Shown here one piece after another: positions 9,483 to 19,300 of a stretch of DNA of 51,734 nucleotides. Every line of letters begins with the position of its first letter. The first letter of the stretch is position 1. Both the position numbers and the translations under genes were made by a program. Source of the stretch: Opitutaceae bacterium. Lineage in GTDB: Bacteria; Verrucomicrobiota; Verrucomicrobiia; Opitutales; Opitutaceae. The notes beneath the pieces are model-generated. The model did not search any database. It was given only the letters and a program-made list of their open reading frames with translations, and was not told the origin of the DNA. The stretch is from NCBI GenBank assembly GCA_003151495.1, contig PLXR01000133.1, forward strand, positions 1-51,734. Direction: 5' to 3'.

Positions 9483-10694
9483 ATGGCAGAAAAGCCCGTA
9501 ACATTGGCTGAAATCAGGGCGGCACGCCGTCGCATCCGGGACGGGGTCATCCTCACGCCCTGCCCCGAGTCGATCCCGCTCAGCGAGATCACCGGCTCGC
9601 GGATCGTCTGCAAGCTCGACAACTTCCAGCGCACGGGGTCCTTCAAGGAGCGGGGAGCCAGGAACGCGCTCCTCAGGCTTCCCGTGCGGGCCCGGGCCCG
9701 GGGGGTCGTCGCGGCCTCCGCGGGCAACCATGCCCTCGGGCTCGCCTACCATGGCAGGCTCCTCGGGATCCCGGTGACGGTCGTGATGCCCGAGTTCGCC
9801 CCTCTCATCAAGGTGACGACCTGCCGGCGCCTGGGCGCGCGGGTGCTTCTCCACGGCGGGGACTTCTCGGAGGCGCGCGCGGAGGCGGAGCGCCTGGTCC
9901 TGGCCGAGGGGCTCGCCTACATCCACGGGTTTGACGACCGGGACATCATCGCGGGGCAGGGGACCCTCGGCCTTGAGATCCTGGAGCAGGTGCCCGACGT
10001 CGACGCGATCATCTGCCCGGTCGGCGGCGGGGGACTGCTCGCCGGGGTCTGCGTCGCGGTGAAGGCCCTGCGGCCGCGGGTCAGGATCATCGCCGTGGAG
10101 AGCGTGGCGACCGGCAACCTGACCGCCGCGCTGCGTGCGGGCCGCCCCGTGCGCGTCCCCAGGCGCGCCACGCTCGCCGACGGGCTGGCGACGCTCACGG
10201 TGGGGGCGCGCTCCCTGGGGCTCATCCGCGGCCGCGTCGACCGCGTGGTCCGGGTCGAGGAGCGGTGGATCTCGCTCGCGATACTGCGGATGCTCGAGCT
10301 CGAGAAGACCGTAGTGGAGGGCGCGGCGGCCGTGCCGCTCGCCGCGATGATGTCCGGGGCGATCGGCGGCCTCCGCGGGAGGCGGGTCGCGCTCGTTGTC
10401 TGCGGCGGCAACATCGACCCGGTGGTGCTCAGCCGCGTGATCGAGAAGGGCCTCGTGCACGACGGGAGGCTCTCGCGCTTCACCGTCAGGATCTCGGACC
10501 GGCCCGGCGGCCTCGCGGAACTCTGCCGGGTCATCGCCTCCTGCGGCGCGAGCGTTAACCAGATCGACCACGACCGCGCCTTCAGCGGGCCGGACGTGAG
10601 CGCGACCCATGTCCTGTGCACCGTGGAGACGCGGGACCGCGCCCACGTGGCGCTGCTCCACCGCGCTCTCAGGAAGGCCGGCTTCCGCACGTGA
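9483..10694 (+). CDS. threonine/serine dehydratase with C-terminal ACT domain
   Basis: A 403-residue PLP enzyme of the IlvA/TdcB family that deaminates threonine (or serine) to 2-oxobutyrate (or pyruvate). The PLP lysine is K55 in GSFKERGA. SAGNHALGLAY and the phosphate-binding loop GGGGLLAG near residue 182 are intact, and CGGNIDP ends the catalytic domain. Residues from about 333 (FTVRISDRPGGLAELCRVIA) form one ACT domain. This is the short, degradative or hybrid layout rather than the long IlvA with two ACT-like domains. The last base of the stop codon overlaps the ATG of the binding-protein-permease gene (TGATG), so the three genes 9483-13881 appear translationally linked. A second paralogue without an ACT domain lies at 24567. 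Confidence 0.92.
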   Translation: MAEKPVTLAEIRAARRRIRDGVILTPCPESIPLSEITGSRIVCKLDNFQRTGSFKERGARNALLRLPVRARARGVVAASAGNHALGLAYHGRLLGIPVTVVMPEFAPLIKVTTCRRLGARVLLHGGDFSEARAEAERLVLAEGLAYIHGFDDRDIIAGQGTLGLEILEQVPDVDAIICPVGGGGLLAGVCVAVKALRPRVRIIAVESVATGNLTAALRAGRPVRVPRRATLADGLATLTVGARSLGLIRGRVDRVVRVEERWISLAILRMLELEKTVVEGAAAVPLAAMMSGAIGGLRGRRVALVVCGGNIDPVVLSRVIEKGLVHDGRLSRFTVRISDRPGGLAELCRVIASCGASVNQIDHDRAFSGPDVSATHVLCTVETRDRAHVALLHRALRKAGFRT

Positions 10695-13012
10695 TGCCCC
10701 GCCCGCCCGCCCGGTTGATCGCCCTCGGCCTGCTGGCTGCGCTGACGGCGGCCGGCGCCCCGGGTGTCAGGCTGGACGTGCCGGTCTTCGAGGGGGGATA
10801 CGGCATCGCGTTCTATGAGGACGCCGCGAGGCGCTTCGAGGCGCAGGCCCCGGGGGTGAGCGTCCACGTGTACGGCAATCCGCGGATCCAGGACCAGGTG
10901 AGGGTTCGGATCATAGACGGGAACCCCCCCGACGCCGCGTCCGTCCCCTACATCCTCTGGACGGCGCTTGTGAGGTCCGGAAAGATGGTGGACCTCTCCC
11001 CCTCCCTCCAGGGGAGGAACTGGGAGGGCGACGCCCGGTGGGCCGACACGTTCGTGCCGGGCTCGCTCGACTCGTGGAGGATAGACGGGGGCGTGTACGG
11101 CCTTCCCATCGTGTACTCGTGCTGGAGCCTCTTCTACAACCGGGGGCTCTTCAGGGAGCACGGGTGGAGCGAGCCCCGGACCTGGGATGAATTCTTCGCG
11201 CTCTGCGACCGGATGAGGGCGCTGGGGATCTCGCCGGTGAGCGTCCCTGGGACGCGCTGGCTCTACGGGGACGCGTTCTTCCGCGCCGCCTGCCACGGCC
11301 TTGCGGGCCCGGAGGGGTGGCGGGCGATCAACGAGCTCGCGCCGGGCGCGTGGGCGGACCCGGAGGTCGTGCGCTCGGCGGGGATCCTCCGGCGCGTGAC
11401 CCGCGAGGACGTCCAGCCCGGCTGGGAGGGTGAGACGGCCCAGGGGGCGGAGCTCTATTTCCTCGAGGGACGGTCGGCCATGACCGTGTCGGGGTCATGG
11501 TTCTTCAACGAGATGGCCGGCAGGATCCCCGCGGGGTTCGAGGTGGGGACGATGAACTTTCCCGTGTTCGCCGGGGGGAGGGGGGACCCGACGACGATCC
11601 AGGCGGGGAGCGACTGCTTCTTCGTCTTCAGGACCGGGGACGCCGCGCGCGAGCGGGCGACGATGGACTTCCTGCGGTTCCTGACCTCGCGCGCGAGGGC
11701 CGAGGCGATGGTGCGGATGACCGACGCGCCGGCCGCGGTGCGCGGCGTCCCGCAGGGGGCCTATTCCGGGAGGATGGGGGACACCGCAGCCATGATCGCC
11801 CGCGCGCAGGCGTCGTTCAACATGCCGCAGACCATGATGCTCCCGCCGGCCGTCCGGCAGGCCCGTGTGGACGAGACCCGGCGGCTGATGGAGGGTCGGA
11901 TCTCTCCCGGGGATTTCTCGAGGCGCATGGAGGAGGCCGCGGCGGCGGACCGCGCTCGCGCGGCCGACCCCGGCCGGATCGACTACCGCCATCCGGTCGC
12001 CGGGGCCGCCCTGATGGTCCTCGTGGCCGGCGGGGCCGCCTGGCTCCTCCTCGGCGGCCTGGGCCTCCGCCGCAAGGGGGAGGGGAGGGCGGGGGTGCGG
12101 GACGCGGAGGGCTTCGGCCGTCTGCGCCTTCCGATGGGCGCGGGCTTCATCGGCCCGGCGCTCGCCCTCTACGGCGTGTTCATGGTGGCGCCCGCGATCA
12201 CGGCCTTCCTCTGGGCCTTCACGCGATGGGACGGCGTCGGCCCGAGGACCTGGGCGGGCCTCCACAACTTCAAGTCGCTCCTCTTTGAGGGCGACGTCCT
12301 GTGGACGGCGCTCGGCAACAACCTCTACCTCATGGCGGTCCCCGCGCTCGTCGTCGTGCCGCTCGCGCTCCTTTTCGCTGTGCTCATCCACCGCGGGGTC
12401 TGGGGGGCGGGCGCCTTCCGGATGATCCTCCTCTTCCCCAACCTCCTCGGCGGGATCGCGGCCACGCTGATCTGGCTGAACGCCTACCAGCCCCACGGCG
12501 GGCTCGTGAACGCGGGGCTCTCCGGGCTCGGCGGGGCCCTCCACTGTGAATGGCTCCGCTCGTTCGCGGACTACCCCTGGCTGTCCGAGGGGCACCTCTA
12601 TGCCGCGCTCATCCCGATCTACATCTGGATGGCCTGCGGCTTCAACCTGATCCTCTACCTTGCCGCGATGGAGGGGATAGATCCCCAGCTCTACGAGGCC
12701 GCCGACATCGACGGGGCCCCCGCCTGGATGCAGTTCGCGAGGATCACGCTGCCGCTCATCCGGGGCGTAGTCGCGATCTCGGCGGTGTTCCTCGTCATCG
12801 GGGGGCTGAACGCGTTCGAGATGGTGTGGCTCCTCACCTCGCAGGACCCCTCGGTGTCGGTGAGCACGCTCGGCACGCTGCTCGTGACGACGATGTTCAA
12901 GGACTTTGACATCGGGCGCGCCGCGGCCCTCGCCGTCATCCTGTTCTCCCTCGTGCTGGTCGGGAGCGCGGCGGTGCTGCGCGCATTCAGGGCGGAGAAC
13001 GTGGAGACATGA
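10694..13012 (+). CDS. sugar-type ABC importer: solute-binding protein fused to MalF-like permease
   Basis: A 772-residue chimera. Residues 1-24 are a signal or anchor segment. Residues about 25-430 are a family-1 (MalE/UgpB-like) solute-binding domain, with motifs such as GVYGLPIVYSCWSLFYNRGLF, TWDEFFALCDRM and a late SGSWFFNEM. Residues about 432-455 are a membrane helix, and from about 477 the chain continues as a CUT1 permease. The permease carries the EAA loop YEAADIDGAPAWMQFARITLP near residue 666, which docks to the ATPase. Normally these are two genes. There is no stop or frameshift between the parts, and the linker helix would put both domains on the correct side. The ATG at 10694 overlaps the dehydratase stop. 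Downstream the second permease is ATGA-coupled. No ATPase gene is nearby, so a shared MsmX-type ATPase is likely. The substrate is unknown. Confidence 0.9.
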   Translation: MPRPPARLIALGLLAALTAAGAPGVRLDVPVFEGGYGIAFYEDAARRFEAQAPGVSVHVYGNPRIQDQVRVRIIDGNPPDAASVPYILWTALVRSGKMVDLSPSLQGRNWEGDARWADTFVPGSLDSWRIDGGVYGLPIVYSCWSLFYNRGLFREHGWSEPRTWDEFFALCDRMRALGISPVSVPGTRWLYGDAFFRAACHGLAGPEGWRAINELAPGAWADPEVVRSAGILRRVTREDVQPGWEGETAQGAELYFLEGRSAMTVSGSWFFNEMAGRIPAGFEVGTMNFPVFAGGRGDPTTIQAGSDCFFVFRTGDAARERATMDFLRFLTSRARAEAMVRMTDAPAAVRGVPQGAYSGRMGDTAAMIARAQASFNMPQTMMLPPAVRQARVDETRRLMEGRISPGDFSRRMEEAAAADRARAADPGRIDYRHPVAGAALMVLVAGGAAWLLLGGLGLRRKGEGRAGVRDAEGFGRLRLPMGAGFIGPALALYGVFMVAPAITAFLWAFTRWDGVGPRTWAGLHNFKSLLFEGDVLWTALGNNLYLMAVPALVVVPLALLFAVLIHRGVWGAGAFRMILLFPNLLGGIAATLIWLNAYQPHGGLVNAGLSGLGGALHCEWLRSFADYPWLSEGHLYAALIPIYIWMACGFNLILYLAAMEGIDPQLYEAADIDGAPAWMQFARITLPLIRGVVAISAVFLVIGGLNAFEMVWLLTSQDPSVSVSTLGTLLVTTMFKDFDIGRAAALAVILFSLVLVGSAAVLRAFRAENVET

Positions 13013-13881
13013 CCCCCAGGCGAAGAACGACCCCCGGAGGCAGGATCTTCTCGAGGAGCGTGGCGTTCGCGGCGCTCGCGGGGTACTCGGCGTGGCTCGT
13101 CCTCCCCATGCTCTGGGTCGCGTACTCGTCCCTGAAGGGGGACGACGCGATATTCCGGGACGCGTTCGCCCTCCCGTCGCTTGGCTCCCTTCACACGGAG
13201 AACTACACGCGGGCGTGGAACGGGGCCCACTTCGGGGAATACTTCCTGAACTCCGTCCTCGTCACCGGGACCTCGGTGGCCCTCATCGTGGCCCTCGGCT
13301 CGACGGCGGCGTACGCCCTCTCGCGGTTCTCGCACCCCGTCGGGCGGATCCTCTTCGGCGTGATTGTCGCCGGGCTCACGATCCCGGCCCAGCTCGCGGT
13401 CATCCCGCTCTTCTTCGAGCTCCGCTCGCTCGGGCTGCTCAACTCCCGCACCGGGCTCATCCTTGTCTACACGGCGAACGGCCTGCCGTTCGCCATCTTC
13501 ATACTGGCGGGTTTCTTCCGCCTGCTTCCGCGCTCGCTCTACGAGGCCGCGGTCGTCGACGGCTGCGGCGAGTTTGCGGCCTTCTGGCGGGTCCTCCTGC
13601 CGCTCGCCACGCCCGGCCTGGTGACCGTCGCGATCTTCCAGTTCATCGGCGTCTGGAAGGAATACTTCTACGCGTTCATGCTGGTGAGCGGGGACCTGCA
13701 GGGGACCGCGCGGACGGTGCCCCTCGGGCTTGCGAACCTCTCGATCGCGGCCGAGTACCGCAGCGAGTACGGGATGCTCTTCGCCGGGATCATCCTCGTC
13801 ACGCTCCCCATCCTGATCGTCTATGTGGCGCTCCAGCGGCAGATCGTCCGCGGGATTGCGGCGGGCGCGCTCAAGGGGTGA
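13009..13881 (+). CDS. carbohydrate ABC transporter permease, MalG type
   Basis: A 290-residue inner-membrane permease of the CUT1 family, partner of the chimeric binding-protein-permease before it. About six membrane helices are visible, starting with FAALAGYSAWLVLPMLWVAY. The conserved EAA loop reads YEAAVVDGCGEFAAFWRVLLP and contacts the ATPase. The MalG-like C-terminal end IVRGIAAGALKG is present; this tail lies close to the ATPase in MalFGK. The ATG overlaps the previous stop as ATGA at 13009-13012. Together the two genes would give a complete membrane part plus receptor, missing only the nucleotide-binding subunit. Confidence 0.93.
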   Translation: MTPRRRTTPGGRIFSRSVAFAALAGYSAWLVLPMLWVAYSSLKGDDAIFRDAFALPSLGSLHTENYTRAWNGAHFGEYFLNSVLVTGTSVALIVALGSTAAYALSRFSHPVGRILFGVIVAGLTIPAQLAVIPLFFELRSLGLLNSRTGLILVYTANGLPFAIFILAGFFRLLPRSLYEAAVVDGCGEFAAFWRVLLPLATPGLVTVAIFQFIGVWKEYFYAFMLVSGDLQGTARTVPLGLANLSIAAEYRSEYGMLFAGIILVTLPILIVYVALQRQIVRGIAAGALKG

Positions 13882-14002
13882 CCGCCCCTCGGGGCCGCGG
13901 AGGCGGTCGATGGGGGTAGGAATAGACCCCATGTCGCAGCAGCGGGACTTCAGGTAGCGTCGGCGGGGGCAATCCAGATGCCCGGCCGACCCCATTTCGA
14001 GA

Positions 14003-14764
14003 ATGAAGCTTGTCAAACCCTCGTCGATTGCCGCCGCGATCCTGATAATGTTCGCCGTTGTCGCGGCTTTCGCCGGATTCGCGAGCCACGTGAGCGGCGG
14101 GGTTCCCGTCGACAGCGACAAGGCGACATGCACGGTGTCCGGCGCCGAGGCCGGCTCCCAGCTGGGTGCCGGGCCCGTGGGGGCCATTCACGCGCACCTC
14201 TGCGGCTTTCATTTCTACAACGGCGACATGAGCCGGCAGGTCCGCGCTGACCACTATTGCTCCCACCTCAACGCCGATGTCTGGCAATGCATCATCTATG
14301 AATCGGACCGGAGGGATGCACGCCTTGTCGGCGTGGAATACATCATCAGCGGCGCCCTCTTCAGCGGCCTTCCGGAACAGGAAAAGAAGCTCTGGCACAG
14401 CCACCGGTACGAGGTCATGTCGGGGCAGTTGGTCGCGCTGGGGATCGCCGATGCGGCGGAAAGGCAGTTGATGAAGGAATTCGCGGGAACCTACGGGAAG
14501 ACCTGGTATCTTTGGCAGGTCGACCGCGGGGACCGGCTTCCGATTGGACTCCCCAAGCTGATGATGGGATTCACCTCCGACGGCCAGGCCGACCCGAAGC
14601 TGGTTTCCAAGCGCGATGGGGAGCTGGGCGTCGACTCGGCGGGAATCCGGGCAAGGCGGGCCGGAATGGAGACCCCCGCTAAGTTGCCGGGCGCCGATGC
14701 CTGGCTGCATGATCGCGCATTTCAGATAGACGATGCCCTGATGGCCGGCCCCCAGGGAAAGTAG
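14003..14764 (+). CDS. DUF1264 (oil-body-associated-protein-like) exported protein
   Basis: A 253-residue protein of the DUF1264/OBAP family. Members occur in plants (oil-body-associated proteins), fungi and scattered bacteria; no biochemical activity is established. The family core runs from about residue 65 to 200 and includes HAHLCGFHFYNGDMSRQV, HYCSHLNADVWQCIIYESD, LWHSHRYEVMSGQL and YGKTWYLWQVDRGD. An N-terminal hydrophobic segment (IAAAILIMFAVVAAFAGFA) preceded by lysines suggests export or membrane anchoring, which differs from the cytosolic plant proteins. It converges on the di-haem peroxidase-like gene with a 25-base gap. The start ATG is supported by the signal sequence following immediately; no clear ribosome-binding site is seen. 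Confidence 0.88.
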   Translation: MKLVKPSSIAAAILIMFAVVAAFAGFASHVSGGVPVDSDKATCTVSGAEAGSQLGAGPVGAIHAHLCGFHFYNGDMSRQVRADHYCSHLNADVWQCIIYESDRRDARLVGVEYIISGALFSGLPEQEKKLWHSHRYEVMSGQLVALGIADAAERQLMKEFAGTYGKTWYLWQVDRGDRLPIGLPKLMMGFTSDGQADPKLVSKRDGELGVDSAGIRARRAGMETPAKLPGADAWLHDRAFQIDDALMAGPQGK

Positions 14765-14789
14765 TTGAGGGCGCCGAGAGGGAGACGCC

Positions 14790-16190
14790 TCACAGCGCCA
14801 TGAGGAAGGCCTCAAGGTCCGCCTTCTCGTCGGCGCTCAGATGGGTCCCGAGGACCAGGTTGAAGAACTCGACCGAGTCGGCGAGCGTCAGCAGCCGGCC
14901 GTCGTGGAGGTAGGGGGGGGAGTCCTTTATGCCGCGCAGCGGGAAGGTCTTTATGGGCCCGTCGGCGGTCATCATCGCGCCGCGGACCTCGCGCGGGGCA
15001 AAGAAGCGTCCCGTCTGCAGGTCATGCATGGAATTGTCGGTATAGTAGGGAGGAACGTGGCAGGTCGCACACTGTGCCTTTCCGAAGAAGACCGCCTGCC
15101 CGCGAAGCTCGGGCGCGCTGGCCTTGCGGGGGTCCAGCCGGCCGAAGACGTCCAGCTTTGGCGCCGGCGGAAAATCGAATAGCTCCTGCATTTCCGCCAT
15201 CGCGTGCACCTGGCTGCCCCGGTCCAGAACGTTGGCCCCCTTCTTGGCGGCAATCACCGTGTCGCCGTCGAAGTAGGCCCCGCGCTGCTCGAATTCCGTG
15301 AAGTCCTCCACACTCTTCAGGGCCCGCTGGGAACCGAACAGTTGCTGGATGTACTCCCCGCGCAGGCTCGGGGTATCGATCCTGTGGCGGAACGCCTGCG
15401 GACGGGCGTCGCCCGAAAGGTGGGTGGCCGCGTCGGTGTGCCCGTTGGAATGGCAGTCAAAGCATGCCACGCCGCGGCTCGGGCGCGAGGACCTGCGGTC
15501 ATCCGTGGCGTTGAACTGCTGCTGCGGAAACGGCGTGAGCAGGAGCCGGAGGCCCTCGAGCTGCTTGGGGTTGAGAAGGCCGTTGAACAGCGCGAAGTAG
15601 TTGTCGAGGGTGACCACCTGGCCGCGCGACACGTCGCCGAGGTCGGGGCGGGTTGTCAGGTAGATAGGCGCCGGAAATTCCGGAAGGAAGTGGTCGGGAA
15701 GGTCGAAGTCCAAGTCGAAGCGCGCGAGGTCGCGCTGCTCCTGCCTGCGGATCTCATCGATCACGAAATGGGGGAACAGCATGCCACCCTCCGCGTGCTT
15801 CGGGTGGGGCAGCGGCATGAATCCCTGGGGAAACAGGTCCTGCGCCCGGATCTCGTCGGGCGTGAGGGAGTCCAGCTTCTCCCACGTCAGGCCGGGCCCG
15901 AGGCGGGTGCGCGGCCCCCTTTGCACTGCCTTGCCCCTTGTCATCGTGGCGCCCTCGGCCGGCCGGTCGGAAAGGTCGTATCGTTCCGCCAGGAATCGGT
16001 AGTGGGACTGCATGGTTTCCGGCTTTGCCTTTGTCAGGCGCTGCTCAACAGGCTCGAACGGCTCCTCGGAGCTGACCGGCATGTAGCTCGAGGGCTGCGG
16101 GGCCGTGTCGCCACGGCCCTGGGTTGAGGCGACAAGGGCAAGCGCGGCGAGCAGGCACCGGAGCCGCGGAGTCTGTGCGCGCGGCGGCAT
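14790..16190 (-). CDS. di-haem cytochrome c peroxidase / MauG-family secreted protein
   Basis: A 466-residue exported protein with two c-type haem attachment sites, CFDCH near residue 242 and CATCH near 373, as in bacterial cytochrome c peroxidases and MauG relatives. The C-terminal half has FFGKAQCATCHVPPYY, the block FKTFPLRGIKDSPPYLHDG in family form (here IKTFPLRGIKDSPPYLHDG), and LTLADSVEFFN, all typical of the second haem domain. The signal peptide is LRCLLAALALVAST, giving a periplasmic location. I chose the ATG at 16190 because it places the signal at the N-terminus; an ATG at 16244 adds 18 residues. It faces the DUF1264 gene. It probably handles peroxide or oxidises a partner; the substrate is not known. 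Confidence 0.87.
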   Translation of the reverse strand: MPPRAQTPRLRCLLAALALVASTQGRGDTAPQPSSYMPVSSEEPFEPVEQRLTKAKPETMQSHYRFLAERYDLSDRPAEGATMTRGKAVQRGPRTRLGPGLTWEKLDSLTPDEIRAQDLFPQGFMPLPHPKHAEGGMLFPHFVIDEIRRQEQRDLARFDLDFDLPDHFLPEFPAPIYLTTRPDLGDVSRGQVVTLDNYFALFNGLLNPKQLEGLRLLLTPFPQQQFNATDDRRSSRPSRGVACFDCHSNGHTDAATHLSGDARPQAFRHRIDTPSLRGEYIQQLFGSQRALKSVEDFTEFEQRGAYFDGDTVIAAKKGANVLDRGSQVHAMAEMQELFDFPPAPKLDVFGRLDPRKASAPELRGQAVFFGKAQCATCHVPPYYTDNSMHDLQTGRFFAPREVRGAMMTADGPIKTFPLRGIKDSPPYLHDGRLLTLADSVEFFNLVLGTHLSADEKADLEAFLMAL

Positions 16191-16268
16191 ATCCAGTCGG
16201 GCGACCGGATCCGGGCGGCTTGCCTCTGCGCTTTGGAACCTCATGGACTTTGTCGCATTCCTAACGAG

Positions 16269-16302
16269 AAAAAGGGGCCTCGCGTGGAATTCGCGGGCCC
16301 CC
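16269..16302 (-). terminator. Rho-independent terminator after the Ig-repeat secreted protein
   Basis: Read on the minus strand, a GC-rich stem (GGCCCC / GGGGCC plus CGCG / CGCG, one bulged base) closes a 7-base loop and is followed at once by TTTTT. It sits 27 bases beyond the stop codon of the 16329-19766 gene and 25 bases before the outer start option of the next minus-strand gene, so it should isolate the two. Confidence 0.75.
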
Positions 16303-16328
16303 GTTCATCAAGTGTCGGCCCCCGGGGC

Positions 16329-19300
16329 CTATGGGCTGTCGTCGTAGATCTCGACGAGCGCGATGCCGGACGCATTGCTCACGCTCACGACCTCGACGGT
16401 GTAGGCGCCGGGCTGGAGGGTCATGATCAATGCCGCATCTTTGCTGCCGGAAGGCAGCGGGAACGCTCCCACCTGCGCGAAGACGCTTGAGACCTGCGCC
16501 TCCGGGGTGGTACCCGCCGACCAACCCGAATTGGTGGCCAGGACGGTGGAGCCCGAAAAGACCGTGATCATGGGATCCGCCATGACGCCGGTGACCCCAT
16601 ATTGAGCGAGGGCCGGGCCAACCCCGCGAATGAGGACAGTCTTGGGGGCATTGCCGCCAATCACAAAGCCAGCGATAAGAACTCCGTCGCCCGGGGTGAC
16701 ATTCATGCGCGCGGCCACATTGATGAGCGACGCGTAAGGGTTGCCTCCCGTGTCGTAGATCTCGACGAGGCCCACGCCCGTGGTGGTGCCGGGTGTGAGA
16801 AGGCCCGTGGTATGGACGCCATTGTTGACCGTGACGAGGAGCGCCGCGTCCTTGCTGCCGCTCGCGAGCGGGAACGCGCCGACTGCCGCCGAGGTCGCCG
16901 CGATCAGGGCGCCGTCATTTGTGCCGTCGCTGTTGGTCTCCCAGTTGTCGTTCGTGTAGGAGACGCCGCCGCTGGCGTTGTATAGTGTGAGAATCGGGTC
17001 GGCGATGGAGTCCGTGATGCCGAATGCCGCAAGGGTCGGGCCTATCCCTCGGACGAGGAGGTTCTTGCCGTCTCCCGAGACTACGAAGCCGACGATGAGC
17101 GTGTTCGCTCCCGGCCCTGAAAGGGCTCGCGCCGAGAAGTTGACGATATGGCTGAACCCGAAGGGGTTGATCACCCACGTGAATGTGAAGCTGGTGGTGC
17201 CCGCGCCGTTCGTGGCGGTGATCGTGACGGTATAGCTGCCCGCAGTTGTGGGCGTTCCGTTGATCTCGCCCGTCAGAGGATTGAGCGTCAGGCCTGGCGG
17301 GAGACCCGTGGCAGTATAGCTGGTCGGCAGCCCGGTAGCCGTGATGGGATAGGTGGCGATCGGGGTATTTGCCGTGCCAGCAGGGGGCACGGGTCCCGTC
17401 ATGATCGGCAGGGTGAAAAATGCGGCGATCACGAAGTTCAGGTTGGCGGAGCCGGACCCGGAGCCATTCGTGGCGGTGATGGTCGCGTGGTAGGTGCCCG
17501 CGGTCGTCGGTGTGCCCGCGATCGCCCCGGTCAGCGGATTGAGCGTGAGGCCGGGCGGGAGGCCGGATGCCGCATAGCTCGTCGGCAGGCCGGTCGCAGT
17601 GATCACATACGTCACAAACGGCAGGCTTACGGTGCCTGGCTGGCTGGCGGCGGTCGGGCTTGTGATAATGGGCGCGGTCCCCGGGGCGGCGATCGTGATC
17701 GTGAGGGTCCTGTTGCCTGTGCCGGAGGCATTCGTGGCCCCAAGCACCACGATTGAGACGCCCGCTACCGTGGGCGTTCCCGCGATCACCCCGGTCACGG
17801 AATTGAGGGTCAGGCCGAGCGGGAGCCCGACGGCGGTGAAGCTCGTCGGCGAGTTGGTCGCCGCGATCGTGTAAATGACGAAGGGAGTGCCGACGGTGCC
17901 TGGCGCTGTGATCGGGCTCGTGATGACGGGCGCGACGCCGGCAGCCGTGACTGTGATCGTCAGCGTGAAGGGAAGGCTCGTGCCGGCACCGTTTGTCGCC
18001 GTGAGGGTCGCTATGGTGACGGCGGAGGTTGTCGGCGTGCCGGTGATGGCGCCGGTTGCCGCGTTGACCGAGAGGCCAGCGGGAAGGGGTGTGGCTGTGT
18101 AGGCCGTCGGTGATCCCGAGGCGGCGATGTTGTACGTGAAGGCAGTGCCGACCGTGCCCGGCGCGGTGAACGGGCCCGTGATAACGGGAACGACGCCGGC
18201 GGCGACGACAGTGATCGTCAGCGTGGCCGCAAGGCTCGTGCCGGTCAGGTTCGTCGCGGTCACGATCGTGTTTGTGACCCCGACGGTCGTGGGCGTGCCC
18301 GTGATTGCGCCGGTCGACGAATTGAGCACGAGGCCTGCGGGAAGCGGGCTTGCGGCGAAGCTCGTGGGCGAACCGGTCGCAGTGATGGCGAAGGTGAAGG
18401 CCGTTCCTACGGTTCCCGGCGCCGAATTGGCGCTCGTAATGGATGGCAGCCCAAGGACGTTAAAGCTCTGCTGGAGGAGGTTCGCGCTGTAGGCAGGGGC
18501 TGCGAGCTGGCCTGCCTGGCGGGCCTGGATCTTCACGATTCCTGGGCCGGTGGTCGTGATGGTGAAGACGCGCAGCGACAAGGGCGTGGCCCCTGAAACG
18601 CCGGTCTGGGCGATGGTGGCGGGGCCGCTCACCACGGTGACGTCGATGTCCAAGCCCGAGCTGGCGGTCGGCGTGATGTTGAACACGTCGCCTATGTTGT
18701 GGTCGGGAATGGCCTCAAAGCTGACGGACTGCGAACCCGGCGCCTGTGCGCCCGTGGCGTAAAACTGGGTCGTGCCCCATGCCCCCGCTGGCCCCGTTGC
18801 GTCGGGTGAAAAGGAGAGCGTGTTGAAGACCCCGCCGAGGTTGACCATGTCCGAGATGGTCCTCGTCCCGGCGATAAGGCCGGGGTTCAGGCGGCCGAGG
18901 ACGGTATAGCCCGTGATCGGGTCCAGCCTTAGATAATAGAACTGGTTGGCGCCATACCCGATGTCGTTGACCGTGTAGGCGAGCGTCGTATAGCCGCCGA
19001 CGCCGAAGCTGCCGATGGCGGTGTTGAGGTCGATTTTGTCGCTGGAGGCGCTTGTCAGGGCGGGGATCATCTCGCCGAACTGGGTGTGGCTCGCGACGTC
19101 CGTGCGGAGATAGAACATGCTGTTCGCCGCATATCCCGTGATTGCGCCGTTGCCGAAGGCCAGGGCAAAGTAGCCGTTGGTTCCGGGGCTTGCCGGTCCG
19201 CCTGCGACGCCGCCGGTGGCGGGCCAGGACATGGGCTTCAGGTCGGCGATCGAGGTCGCGACGCCGGTGCCGGGAACAATCGCGGCGAAGTAGTCCACAC

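Noticed and set aside
13910..13932. ATGGGG...CCCCAT inverted repeat downstream of the MalG-type permease
   Set aside because: Only a 6-base stem with an 11-base loop and no T run, so neither a terminator nor a specific operator can be claimed.
14766..14792. Hairpin between the convergent DUF1264 and peroxidase-like genes
   Set aside because: The stem (about 7 bases with a bulge) has no T tract; it is too weak to annotate as a terminator.
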